A DNA stretch of 64,000 bases from Sphaerolaimus hirsutus (lineage: Eukaryota > Nematoda > Chromadorea > Monhysterida > Sphaerolaimidae): NCBI GenBank assembly GCA_964036195.1, contig OZ038457.1, forward strand, positions 1,773,180 through 1,837,179. The letters are read 5' to 3'. Of this stretch, positions 12,616 through 27,600 are shown piece after piece. The stretch's first letter is position 1; the number at the start of each line of letters is the position of its first letter. The translations under genes were made by a program, and so were the position numbers. Under the pieces are notes generated by a model. The model made no database searches. It had not been told where the DNA came from and saw nothing but the letters and a program-made list of their open reading frames with translations.

Positions 12616-15600
12616 TCACGGACATAAATGACACGGACACAATATCACAAGGATCACACAAATCAGGTAGAAAATGATTTCCGCAATTGAAAACACCGAG
12701 ATGCCGGCCAGAATTCCCAAATTTCCACCAACGTAAGACATAAATGTTATCACCTGCATGTATTTAGATAATTTTAAATAAAAGTTCCTACTGGTCGCTT
12801 AACATGTATTACTTCATCCTCAAGTGATAAAATATGTATTTATACCTCCTGAGTTGACGGGGCTTATATACCGTATTACCTCGAATCAACCCACCCCCTC
12901 CCTTGAATTAACCTCCCCCTAGAATCAACTCCCCCCTCAAAACCGGTTGGTGAAATAATAAACCCCCTTCAAAATACCCCCCATCCGGAATGATGAATCA
13001 TGTATGGAATGTAAGTGCATGATCTATTGATTACTGCTAACATGCATCGCAGCTAGCATTGGAAAAATCTCCGGGAGATTTATATTTAAAAAATCTTAGA
13101 AAATCTCAGAAAATATATGATTTTCTGAGATTTATATTTTTTCCACGATTTTCCAGAGAGATTTAATTATATTTTTTCCTGATTGAGAAAATCTCCCAAG
13201 AAAATTTCTCTATATTTGTCAATTTTCACCTTCAAATTCACTAGTTCATGTGGGTTTTTTTTGCTTATTTTCAGCTGTTTTTCAATATACCATATTACCT
13301 TGAAATACCTCTATGGGGGTTTATTATTTCACCAGCAAAATTTGAGGGGGGTTTATTTGAGGGGGTATTCTTTTGTCAGAAATTTGTGTAAGGGTCATAG
13401 TAAAATGTAGGCATTTGTGTACCCAAAACAGGTAATAAATGTGTCAAAACAGGATATATTTGGACATAGAACATAGCTACACAAAGTAGTCTATGTGTAG
13501 CTGCAATGCAAATTAGCAGTAATGGCCCTGCACACACTAGTTTTCACACGAATTTTCGAAAACTCATAAATTAACTTTGAACATGTTTGAGTTTTCCACA
13601 ATGAGTTATTTTTAATCTCCGTCAACTGTACTTGACGGCCACCTCATTGTAGAAAACTCAAATGCGTTCTTAGCTGATTTAGGAGTTTTCAAAATTTCAT
13701 GTGAAAACTAGTGTGCGCGGGCACAATAAATACATAATGTACATTGCATACATGATATACATCATTCCAGAGGAAGGGTATGTCAAGGGAGGGTTAATAT
13801 TTCCCAGCCCATTTTGAGGGGGGTTAATTCAAGGAGGGTCAATTCGAGGCGGGTTAATTCAAGGGGGGATAATTCCAGGTAATATGTGCTTATTTAGCCA
13901 TTTTTGGCTATTTTTGCTCCTATTTTAAGTTTATTTTCTCCATTTTTTCTGTTATATAGCATGAAATGGCCTATAAAAGGTCTATCTGAAATACATTACC
14001 TGTACACGAGTACTTTCAAAAAGAATACATAAAAGAGAGTACTGGTACTTTTTCAGAGGGAATGTAAATGTATTTACTCAGTACTCTAGTAAATATATGC
14101 ATTTTATATATTTTACTTGACTCTTGACTTTAAACTTGTCAATTGTCATTTTACTTTACTCTTAAACGATCATTTGTCATTTTAATTGACTTTTGACTCT
14201 TAACTTGTCAACTTACAGGCTCCAGTCCCAAGCCCTGTAAAGTGTAAAGTAAAGTGTCAAATGTAAAGTCAAATGCAAAGTCAAGTGTAAAATGTAAAGT
14301 CAAATGCAAAGTAAACTGTCAATTGTCATGCAAAGTTCAGTAATAAATTTTTTTCTTTTTTGTTTTGATTGACACTTTACTTTACACTTTACAGGGCTTG
14401 GGACTGCCCCCAGGACTGGCCCCTGTAGTAGTGTGTAAATCTTCACATGTGAAAGTTATGTATTGGTATTCTATAATGAGGAACAATGTACCTAAATTAT
14501 ATTTTTGTTGATTATTTAGATAGTAGGTTGTAGTATATGGTAGTAAAAGCTGAAACAACACATATGTGCTTTATATCTACGCAAACAAATACCTCTGGTT
14601 CAAACACCTTGAGATACCTATCAATTAAATCACAATTTAAGTTGAGAGATTTTATGAGATTTTTTAAACAGTAAGAGATTTTCTCAGAGATATAATTATA
14701 TTTTCAAAAATGACTCAAGAGATTTAATTATATTTTTTTCTTGAGAGGTTTTCTGAGATAATATTTAATTATATTTTCTCAAAATCGGTCATTTTTTTCA
14801 ATGCTAATCGCAGCTAGCGTTCCAAACATGGGTTATTTTCAAAAAATAAAATTAAATATAATCTCAGAAAATCTCTCAAAAAAACACAATTAAATCTCTC
14901 TGAAAAACGCTGCGAAAATATAAATGAGAGATTTAATTATTTTTTTCTCATAAATAAGATATAATTGAATCTCTCTGGGAAAAAAACTGGAGAAAATATT
15001 ATTAAATAAGAGATTTTTTTATATTTAATTATATTTTTTAAATCTAAATCTCCCAGCGATTTTTGGAACGCTAATCGCAGCTACACATAAACTAGTTTGT
15101 GTAGCTATCTACGTTTTTATGTCCAAATATATCCTGTTTGAATGCATTTATTACCTGTTTTGGGTATGCAAATGCCGACATTTTACTATGATCCTTACAA
15201 AAATTTCTGATGAAATAACGAACCTCAATCGAATAAGCCCCCCTCGAATCAACCCCCTCAAATTTTGCTGACGAAATAATAAACCCCATGGGGGCATTTC
15301 GAGGTAATACGGTAATGTAGAAGACACATTCAATAATTTTCTGTGGTATGCAGATATCCGTACACCATCAAAGTGTTGAAAATGTTAAGTCACTTCCACC
15401 AAACAGTAAACCCGACACTCTATGTAATTATCTGAAATTCTAAAACTTGTCAAAGTGCCAAATTGCAAACTGGTCCACCAACAGGCATGGCGGGGGATTC
15501 CACGAAGGCGTGATACACGCCCTGCTCCATGAACACGTTCACGGTGACATAGTCCACGGTGCGGTTGTAGAGGCACTCCGCTTTCGTGGCGCTGTCTGAT

Positions 15601-18600
15601 ATCCCCTCACACTTTGTTATCTGCAGGGAGAATTTTGATTAATTGGCATTAAATTTTTTCGAAAATTGAGTTAGGTAAGCATGGGGACGACATGTAGGGT
15701 TGGTTTCGCCAATTTTTCTCTCAAAGGGTCATGTTACACAAGTGTGCGTGTTGTAAGATTTGTCGGGCGTAGCGCATTGCCTCAGAAATCTGTCGGGCGC
15801 ATTGAGTTTGGCTATTATCGGTGTCGCCCGAAAACCATAATTGAGTCATATTTAAATAGATGTAAGAAATCTCTGGAGCACAAAAACCTCACCGTTTTGC
15901 GCCTTGGAGCACGTGACACCATATAGAACATATTCTGCTGGCTGAAATAGGATGAAAAAACCATGCGCAAAACCATATACCGCAAATCCTCGAATAAGAC
16001 CCCCCCCCTCGAATAACTCCCCCTTGAATTACTCCCCCCTGTTGGCGAGGCGAAGAAAAAATAACTCCCCCCTCGAAAAACTCCCCCCTCTTAAATAACT
16101 CCCCCCGTTGGATGTCAATGATACAATACAAAAATGCAAAAGAATATTAGCCTACAGCAGCGACAGCAGATACATGATGTGTATGCAGTGTATACACACC
16201 TTTTTGTTGTTGTTGGACAGTTAAATACCGTATTACCTCGAATTATCCCCCCCCCCTTGAATTAACCCCCCCCCCCCTCGAATAAACCCCCCCCCCTCAA
16301 AATGGGCTGGGGAAATAATAAACCCCACCCTCGAAATACCCCCCCCTTCGGAATGATGTACGTCATGTACATAATAAATACGTCATGTACGCAATGTACA
16401 TGATGTATATTACTGTTAATTTGTATTGCAGCTACACATAAAGTAGTTTGTGTAGCTATCTACGTTTTTATGTCCAAATATATCCTGTTTGGACACATTT
16501 ATTACCTATTTTGGGTACGCAAATGCCTACTATTTACTACGATCCTTACAAAAATTTCTGACGAAATAATAAAAAAAACCTCGAATAAATCCCCCCCCCC
16601 TCGAATTAACCCCCCCTCAAATTTTGCTGGCGAAATAATAAACCCCCATGGGGGTATTTCAAGGTAATACGGTGCATGAATTACATGAACTACAGATTAC
16701 ATCCATGCAATGAATCAAGTCCAAGGTTTCCGAGGAAAAAATAACTCCCCCCCCCCCCTCGAATAACTCCCCCTTGAATAACTCCCCCCCCCCCTCAAAT
16801 AACTCCCCCCTTGAATAACTCCCCCCTCCAAAACGTCTGAGGAAAAAATAACTCCCCTGGAGTCTTATTCGAGGATTTAGGGTACCAGTGCAATAGTATA
16901 TTCTTTAAATAGACCCCCCCCTCGAGAATCTATGTAGAATACTATAATAAAGGTGGAACAAACTGCAGATTTGACTCTGACATGTGTTTGTGTATGGTAT
17001 GATGGAAAATGTAAAAAATATTGTTCAGCATTGTTGCGCTAAAAACAAGATGTAGATAACTGCACCAAGACTGAGTCAATGACTGAAGGCTGCAATGACT
17101 GAAGGTTTTAGAAGTTGTCTGTTCCTTTGGTGACTGTCGTTCCATTGGAATTTGGAGGGTGCCATACTATTGTTTTCAAGAGTGCAATAATGTGCCAAAA
17201 CCTGTCTTTCTATTGGAGGTACCTTTCCATTGGAAGTATGCTATTGTATTGGAAGAAATACGGTATCTCTTATCCATCAAAAGCCATAAATATGAGCGAA
17301 AAGCACGGACCTGCAGGCTGGGGGGCAAGTGCAGCCTTGCCACTCACTCACTGTTGTCGTTATCACCGCATCATGGAAACACTCTTTGTCGGGCATAGAG
17401 CAAACCCTGTGCTCTCCTGGGGCAAAATTCAATTTTAATGTGAGGTTGTCAAAAATATTTCTTTCAGAAAATGGAACAAAATATTCAGCTGCTGGAAACG
17501 GAATACAGAAATGTATAAATTACTCAGCTGCCGTAAAACGGCGAGGTAAAAAAATATTAGCCGGAGTAAAACGAAAAGCGACAAGATGACGATTGTCCTG
17601 TGGAAACGGAAACGTAAAAATCGAAAACATAAAGTTAGCAACCTAGTGAGGTGCCCAAAAGTGTCCCAATACGAGGATAGGTGCTCATATTGAATCAAAT
17701 ATGTGCACAATTTCATCTATTTATTGTTATTATTATTCATTCCAATTGTTTGCGTGTGTGGGGGGGGGTACTCAATCTGTGCATTGGGAATTTCAAAATT
17801 TTCGGGTTTGGGTATCGGGTCCTAACAATTTCGGGTCGGATATTGAGTATCAGTTCTCAAAATTTTGCGGGTATCGGGTTTCGGTTTGAGTATTGAGGTC
17901 GGTTATCGGGTCGGGTGTTCAGGTCAAAATGTTGGGTTATGGGTAGTAGATATGTCAGGTAACGGGTAATAGAATTGTTGGGTACCAGGTAAAAAAATCA
18001 TCTGGTATTGGATTGAACAACAAAAATACAGCATCTATCACAATCACAAGATGTATAACTAAATGTAAAAACACATGTAGATGCAACAGTCATTCCAAAA
18101 AATCATCTTGCTCAAGAAAAAACCATGACCATTGAATTGTGATGTTGTGGGATACCATCACACCAAGGTGGCTGAGGGCCCTAAAAATAGTGAAACATAT
18201 TTTTGGTGGATTCAGATTGACTTACAGTGTTATCTCAACTTGCTTGGGCAATAACTGCCAAAGCCATTGCACTGTGAACCTAAAAGAAATATATTTCAAT
18301 GATTCTTTGTAACCATTTACAATTGTAGTAATTGAGCTTTACCAAAATTTATTGACTAAACCTTGAGCTTTATTGACTAAACCCACCAAAAGGTTTCAAT
18401 AGATCTTGAAACATCTTAGTTAATGATGGCAGTATTCCAGTGGCATTCACAGGATTGCAATAAGGTGTGACTGTTGGCACACTCAGAATAAAACTCTCAT
18501 TGCCTGATTACAAAATAGTAGCAAAATAAACTGTGTTCACATTCTGCAGTTGAGCAAACAACTTTTTCTAAGTTGCTGTGTTACCGTGCCTGGCGTCTGC

Positions 18601-21600
18601 CTCACTCCTCCTCACTACTTTATTCCAGTTTTCTCCTCAGAGTGTGTTCAGTTGCACTGGTTCAGTGAAGTGCAATTGAACACACTCTGAGGAGAAAACT
18701 GGAATAAAGTGCACACAGATATGTGGCAAACATTTTGGCTAAGAGATAGGCAGCTTTGTCTTCAATCGAAACAAATTTGAAGCCAAATTTCATTTGTGAA
18801 TGAAAACATGCAGTACAAAATAAAATAATATCTCAACTAATTGAAACAAACCAATTAGAAGTGTCTAAATTACAACTGCACCAAACAACTGGAATTTGTA
18901 TCCACAACACTTTCAAACTGCTTGAAAGACTGTTAACTGTGGGAAATTTTGTGTGGGTATTTTTGGGTATTCAGTGCGGGTTCGGGTATTGAGGTCAGGT
19001 ATAGGGTTCGGGTTCAGGTAAAGTTGTGTTCAGTATTGGGTTTCAGTTCCAAAACGTGTGCTGGTATCGGGTTTGGGTCCGGTTCCCAACCCTACGGTGC
19101 AGTATGTTATAAAAGAATGTGACACCTGGTGGCTGGGGGTACTTGTTGTCCACACATTCGCACATTTCCAGCAGTCTGTCTTGTCGACATGAGATGTAGC
19201 ACGCCTGGGTCGGGGTGATCAAGATAAACCTTAATATTGTTGTAATACCGTTACTGTAAAGAAGTGAAAAGTTCCAATGCAAACTACCGTAGTTTAAATG
19301 TGGCAATTGTGCGACTCCAAATTGTAAAAATTGTTCAAATGTGTCAAAAATTTCGAGTGTTTGTGGTTAAAAAATATGTATTTGTTACATACCGTAAAAA
19401 CTCGAATTACCCCCCTTAAATTAACCCTCACCTCGAATTAAACCCCCCCCCCCCTCAAAATGGGGTGGGAAAATTATATCCCTCTCAAAATGTCCCCCCT
19501 CTGGAATGATTTACATGTGTGCAATGTACATGATGTATTTATTACTACTAATTTGTGTTGCGGCTACACTCATTTGTGTACAGATGTACATCTATAGCCC
19601 CAATAAAACTTATTTTCTCATGTTTATTACTGTTTTTGTGTATGAAAAGGCTTATTCTTTACTATGAATTTCACAAAAAATTCTGATGAAATAATACCCC
19701 CCTCGAATAACCCCCCCTCCCTTGAATGACCCCCCTTCCCCCCTCAAATTTTGCTGATGAAATAAAAAATAAAATACGGGATATCTCGAGGTAATACAGT
19801 AATTACATTTTACAGTTGACACAAAATTTGTTTTACCTCTTGTGCATAGCTTTTCCCTGGGAAGTAATATTGATCCACTTCCTCAGGATAATTCACGCAG
19901 TCGCTGTATGGATGGCCCAACTTTTTTGCAACCATCTGCAATAGGCAAGTACCTAGTTAAATCTCTTCTCAACAACTGAAAACTTATAATGTCACAATCA
20001 CAGCAAAAAAGGTTCGTGATGCGTGTGGAAGCGGGCTGAATGCGCGTGAAGCGGCGCGCTTCCACACGCTTCCACCAACATCATGAAATTTCAGGTCAAG
20101 TGTCTTGCACACGCTTCCACACGCTTCACTGCGCGCTTCAGGCACTTCCAAAATAGTGGAAGACACTTCACGACGCTAGTGCTTCCACACGCTTCACTCA
20201 CATATAAATTTGCACACCAGCTCTTTGTAAGAAAACATGAAGTGTCTTCACACAGATTTTCATGATGAGCGTGCGTGTTTGGTGAAGCATTGGGAAGTGT
20301 CAGCCTGAAGACACTTCACTATGCTTCACCGTGCATCCACACACCAATTTTTCACTGTGAATGGGGCCCCACACACTAGTTGACACAGTGAAAAATTTTC
20401 TGTGTGTCAATTGTACAAAGAGTGATGCATGCGCGTACAGTTGACACATGGACATTTTTTACATAATTTCCATTTTTTTTTAATGTGTCAAAAGGTTTTC
20501 GGCAAGTTACCTACATCAAACATTCAATCAATTTGGCATACTAAATGGGAAAATGTAACGCTGTGTGCGCGTCACGCTGCTACTATTTCTAGTACACATA
20601 TTAAGTTTTATGCTCATGTCTACTGTTTGAGTTGATGCATTGAACATATGAATATGTCAAATGACCAATTTTTTTTTATTACAATGACAAATGGGTGAGC
20701 AGTAGACACATATCACAGCAAAAAAATGCATGTGTGATGCATCGGGAAGGGGGTTGGATGCGCGTGAAGCTCGCTTCACCAAGAATCCTGAAATTTGTGG
20801 TGAAATGCCTCCCACACCACACGCTTCTAAACCGCATGCAAATTGGGCAGCCAGATCGATGATCGACGTTTTCCCCATACAAAATTGGGATTTTCTATAC
20901 AAGAATTAGCGGGTAAAGAATTAGGTAAAGAACGGGGAAAGACATGCAAAATCGAATGGGTTGTAGGTGCAAATGTGACGCCTATATGCCCAAGAACACT
21001 CACATCAAACGATTTAGACTGGTTCATGCTACGACACGGCCTTTTTATTAGGACAAGACAGATAAATTCAAGTAATGTTAGGGATCTTTGGACATGCTGC
21101 CTGTTTTGTCGGAGGGTGGGTTTCGACTTCTGGCTAATGGGAGATCACATACTAGAAAACTGCGTGTCAGACACAATGATTGCTTGGAGGACGGAGACAA
21201 TGCGGTCATTGAAGAAAGGCTGCTGTGCAGAAGGCTGCGACAAAAAGGCTAAAACCGATCTTGGAATCTTCAACCTGTCAAGCTGCGAGAGCTACTTTTA
21301 GCAAGAAAATACGAGACTTGGATAAACATATGTTGGAACTTTGCGGACCATTATAGGCACTAGTAGGGGTTTTAACCTGTTTTATTCTCTAGTTAGCTCA
21401 CTTACTAGCAGTAGTCGCTTTGTGGGCTACGGCCCATCGTTCTTCAACATCTACCTTTCTCGTGCCAATAAACTTCCTCCCTACCGAAGGCTCGCATAGA
21501 GCAACAAAGGTGGAAGGGGGGGGGGCAGAGTGCTGGCTCTTTCCTGTCAAGATGACGTGGTACAATCTTCAGTAAACTGGTGAACTTGATACTCTCTGAT

Positions 21601-24600
21601 AATTGATACTATGAGTACATACCTTCACTTAGATCTCACTTCTGGACTAATGAAACAAACCTCGAAACCTATATGGATACCAATGCCTTATTTACTGTTA
21701 CTGCGCATTTTTATGTATGTAAATGCTTAGTGGCACAGGGGGACTGCTTACGTCGCGGTCCCTTACGTGCCATGTTCACATGATTTTACTATGTAGTGTA
21801 TTTTCATTTAGCGCTTCTAATTGTTTACTTGATCGTATTGGCTGTATCTTCACCTATTGGAGTTGTTGGCGCGCGTTGTTTTACCGTATGTTATGTTAGT
21901 TAGACTTCCGCCGCGTTATTTTTACCTTGTATTTTTGTACTTTGTACCCTTCTGCCTCGCGAAGACTGAGTGGTATATGAAGAATTGAATTGAATTGAAT
22001 AGCGCGCGCCATTCTGGAATTTGTCCGCTTGTGTCGCTAGTGTGCGAATGACAATTGCACACTAGCGACACAAGCGCACAAAGATGGGACTGATGCAAAC
22101 CAAAATATTCCCTATACATCCTACGGATTACGGTTAACAACTACGGATAAAAATGAACACGAACAGATCTAAATCCAATGTTCACTATTTCTCCCGGCGC
22201 CACTGAAACTGCGGATGTTTCGGGAAAAATCATTTCGTCTTGAATGTGGACAAACATGCGCAACCCCGCTGTCATAATCCAGGTGACATAATCGTACTGG
22301 TTTGCGTTGAGTTCCATGTGGACGCCTGTGAATTGAGGTTACCGTAAATACATTGTTGAATTATATAATTCAAGGGTATTATAGTGATGTGAGAAGCGCC
22401 TGGCGCGCCTGGCGCTTTTGGCGCTTGACACTTTGTTGCTGTGGCGCCATTGGCGCTTGTCGCCATGCACCATGGCGCTTGTCACCTGGCGCTATCTTCA
22501 CCTGGCGCCAGGAACAAAACGTCTGGCGCTGGCACTTGGCACTAGTGCCAAAGCAAAAAAAACGCTATGGCGCTTCTGGCGCTTGGCGCCATTTTTTCTG
22601 GCGCCATTGGCGTATGGCGCTGGAGGTCAAAAAAAGCTATAGCGCTTTTGGCTTTCACTTTTAAATTTAATAACAAACTCAGCACACATCCATTTACATT
22701 GTCTTCAAAGCATTAAATTTTTTTTCCAAATTACTAAAAAAATGAATGCTTTACCTCCATTGATTCCGGCCCAATTGATGGCATGAGGATCAGAACCATT
22801 TCCATTGAAAGACAAACAATTGCCCAAACTCGGCTCATGGTACAGACTCACGTCGTATCTGCAGAACTTTATGTACCGTAATCTTCCGTAATAACACCCA
22901 TGGGTTCTCCTTCTGGTTGAATGGGAGCACGCTGATCATATTTTCATTTATTTTTATAAATGATAATTCATGTAAGTTAGCTGATTGGAGGTGAACCAAA
23001 TAGGCATGATTCTTATTATGCTGCCATTACAGCTCGGGCGAGAAATTCCAGCGCAAAATTGATTACATGAAAGTGGATGATGATACAGGTCTGCAATTTT
23101 TCATGGACAATATGTTGCGTGGAATTTTACGTCCGAGCTGTAAGCGCTCCATATGAAAGAGATTCATTTGAAGAATACAACGCAATTTTAGCAAAGTGGG
23201 GTTTGCCATTGGCAAGTTTGCCCGACCTCACTTACACAGCAAAAAATCGTTTCGTGAAGTGCGTGGAAGCGGGCTCTGTGGGCACTTCCACACACTTCAC
23301 GAGATTCTTGGTGAACGGTCTTCCGAACACTTCAACTAACTTCACAACGCCCGAAATGTTGTGAAGCGCACTTCCAGACAAGTGAAGACATTTCAGAAAA
23401 CATTTGTGCAACGTTGTGATGCATGTCTGTGATGTGAAGTGCTTTCAGGACAAATTTTGTGAAGTGCTGGCCAGCACCTGACCACCTTCGTGCAGTGTCG
23501 GGAAGTGTCACCATGAAGACACTTCAAGACGCTTCACGACGCATCACACACCTGTATTTTGTTGTGTTAAAGTCATGAACAGTTGAGAAAGGCTGCATAT
23601 TTGCAAGTTGACACAAAAAATCGACTGTGGTCCTATTTGAACCCCCCATTTCTACGTGTTTAAAAATTGTTGTAATCAATCAACTCCTCCTGCAACGAAC
23701 CCTTCTTTGCAAGGTTCCCTCTCAAAAGTGCACCAATTATTTGCATTTTCCGGCAGATATTCGTGCAGCTGCCAACTAGAAGCCAGACGCTCCTCCTCAC
23801 TCATAAGCGACACCATGATGTCCTTCATTGCATCGGAAACTTGCATTGAAAGTACCGCGTCATTTTTCATTTTGGCTGGCATCGGCATTTGCTGGGTTGG
23901 GGTGGAATATTTTTCTACAGTTGCAATGATTCGTTAGAGGTTTTAGTATTGTTAGAAATACACGATTTCGATCAGTGACATAAAATTAGTGATGTGAGGC
24001 ACCGGGAAAAATGGCACCGCACCGCACCGGCACCTTTGCCAACGCATGAAAAGGGCACCTGGCACCCTGGGGCACCGGCCAGAAAATGGCACCGCACCGC
24101 ACCGGCACCGGTGCCTTTTGGAAAAAATGGCACCGGCACCGAAGGGCACCGGCGGGGTGCCGGTGCTAGCACCGAAAGGCACCGTACCGGGCTGGAATTT
24201 CTGAAGTAAATATCGGGCAGTTTCTCAGTGGTCTCACATTTGGAAGTGCATATTTCCATGAATTTTCAACCGATTTTGATGGTTGAGCACTTAAAATGAT
24301 CAGAATGATGTGGCAATCACTTTTATGAAGCAATTACAATGATTACAAATGAAAGATAAAATATTTCATTCACTACAATGTCCATAGCCACTATTGTCTA
24401 CTATCGGAGTCGTTGCTGTACAGAGAATGGAACTATCTCTGTCATAAACTGACAACAAATTTTGAACAAAAAAGTAAGATAAATATAAAATATAAAAATG
24501 AGTTAAAATTCAACAAAATTTTAGATTCGCTCATCAGATCACGTATAGGGTATAATGGATTTCACAGTAGGTATATTTATTTGATGGGAGGTTTACAAAA

Positions 24601-27600
24601 TAGGCAAAAACGGTTGGGTAAATATATCGCTGTTTTTTGAAATATGAATAAGCACATACTATGGACAAAATTGCACAGCACATGAAGCCTTGGCCGGTGC
24701 CTTTCCCGGTGCCTTTTACTTGGGCCCTGGTGCTAGCACCTTTGGCACCGGCAAAAAAATGGCACCGCTCCGCACCGGCACCGGTGCTATTGTGAAAAAA
24801 ATGGCACCAGCACCGGCATAGCACCCCTGAAAATTGCAATGGCACCGCACCAGCACCGGTGCTGGTGCCTTTCGGTGCCCAGCACCGGGGCACCGGTGCC
24901 CCGGTGCCATTACTTCACTACATAAAATGTGGCAGTGATTGTCAAAAGTGATTGTCACCGCCTGCTTTTTGGATGTCACCGCCACAAAATCAGATGTCTT
25001 CGCGGTGAGAATCACTGCCACTTTAATTGACCAATTGAATTATTTGATTCAGGGCACGTTCTTGGCACACTCGATTGTAAACAAATAGGAGTGTAAAAGA
25101 ATATATGTAGCATCCCACGGCGCGATTCGCGCTCATTAGCATTTGGCGTGCATAAAAAATACTCACTGGCTGGCGGCTCTTTGCACCAAACAGATGCATA
25201 ACAAATTCAAAAAATTTGAATTGCTTTGTGTACCCAAAAACATGGAAAAGTGAGCATTACATGGGAAAGTTTTCATTACGTTCTTGTGATTTTGTTTTCT
25301 ACCTTGTTTACCTTTATAGCAGTATTTATTTTTGAGACTGAAATCTTATGCTTCAGTTTGCTAGATTTTTCAACAACCGTCATTGATGCTGCCTTTAGTT
25401 TAGAACCTTTTTCTATCATATTTCATTTGTTGAATTTTTTTTAGATTTTTTGCATACATTGTGGGTTTTGTAGATTTTGACTAATGCGGGGGTCGACTTA
25501 TGTGACTATTTATCTATCCCAGAATCTGCTCAATTATCTATCCTGGAGGCGAAATTTTTGGCTACTATCCCCTGCCTGCAACCTCCCCTGCCAAATCAAC
25601 CAGCTGTCAACTCTCTGGAGTGAATTTTGGAAAATTATCCCAAAATTTTTGCTGAAAATCACTCATTTTTATACATTTTATAGATTTTTAACATCCAAAT
25701 CACTAGTTCATGTGCCTAACAGCCTATTTTTTAGTATTTTTTAGTACTATATGTTGTTATATACCTATTTTGAGCTCTTTTTCACCTATTTTATTGACTT
25801 TTCTCCCTTTTCTTCCTTCTACCCATTTCTAACACCATATATAACCGCCGTAATACCCCCAACCATCAAAACAATTTTTTAGACGTCTATCCTTCTGGTG
25901 GAACGATTTGCTATCTATCCAACCCCATGGAGGGTCAAAATCTAGGATACCCCTGCCCTGGGGCACTGCGTATTACACCAGGTTTACTTGAGCTCTGGTC
26001 CTTGGTCATATAAATCACTGCATATGATAAGCAATATTTGTATATCGGTGTCACTGCCACAAAAATGCCTGTCCTGTCACTCATTGTCACTGCCAGCAAT
26101 TTGGACCATTTTATGTCTATGATTTCGATAATATTTAGTGTTCACCTCCACTTTAAAAACAAATGTTAACTCGACTACCTAACTTATTGTTATACAATTT
26201 TGGACTAGTTTGGTATGAAAAATTATGTCTAAAATTCGGATTTTGTTGAACAAAGTTCATTTGTTTCATGTTTATTCCATTAATTCTGATTTTTTTGGGT
26301 GAATTCGAATAACCCGGTACTTTGGTGCAAGTAAACTCTTTCTGCAAGTAGTAGCTGCCTGTATGTAATTATGATTGCTCTGCAATGCAAGATTTTCCAA
26401 TATTACATTGACTTTGATATTGATTTAGATTAACATATTTTTTCCCACAAAATCGTCCATTTTACAATGCTAGCTGAGGTGCATAAATACTTGCTGGGCA
26501 AGCGACTTGTAGAGCAATCATAATTGGTTACTTGCAGGCTGCTACTACTTGCTGAGAGAGTTGCGACCAAGTCAAACTAGATAAGGTATGTTTTTTTTGT
26601 ATCAGTGCATACATTTCACTTATGTGCACGTTATTGAATCGTTTCATCCCAGAACATTATAATTTTATTCCACATACATCTGGATTGAAGCCCATCATGC
26701 TCGCTCTAGCCATTGCTGGCTGCATCATTCCCGCTTCTGCAGATGGATTAAACAATCAATAAATTTTAGATTGTTTTTAGAAATAGTGATGGAATAGTGT
26801 CAGAGTACCAGGAAAAGTTGTGAAAGAAATGGAACAACTTTCTTTTTTTATTACAATTGCTATAACTTTTTTTTGAATGGTATTTGGTTCTACTGATGCT
26901 TGCTTGCTCAATGCCTAGCCTGACTTAATAATTTTTTCTGGCTTTGTTTACATCATGCAGACCGAATTGAACGGCCGCCGCTACCCCCCCCCCCCTTGAA
27001 TAACCCCCTCAAATTACCCCCTCAGAATTTACACTCTTCAAAAATAAAGCCCCCCCCCCTGGAAATATGGTATCGTTAAAAAAACATTTTTTTCACAATT
27101 TATTCACTTTGAAAGTTTTTGTGATTGTGCGTTTGTTTTTGGCCCAAGTTAGACACAAGTGCTTGCCAAAATTGTTCTGCGATTCTTACCAAAATCGCAT
27201 GTGGCTCCTTCAAATTCTGCGGAACAAGTACACGTGAATTCAGACCCGTCATTTGCACATTCCGCATTAGGGTCCGTTAATTGACATTTGTTCTCACTGC
27301 AGGGTTGCACTGTAAAATGAAGTGTTTTTGAAATAAAGTTTTTTTGTTTGCTTATTTTGTTTTGTTTATAACTTAAAAGTGTACTCAAGCTCAAGGATAC
27401 GGTCTCTTCATGCCAATATTAGCACAGGTTGGTGTAATCCTCCAAAGGTAGTTTACTCCCACTCCCGATAAAATGTCAAATGTGTGACAATTGACAAACT
27501 ACGTGGAGGATAATGTTAATCGTTAAATAAATGTTTAAATAATTTTATGCTTCATCGTTGTCCGCCATGTTAGGCAATGGTTTTTGGCACACAGCCAGCT

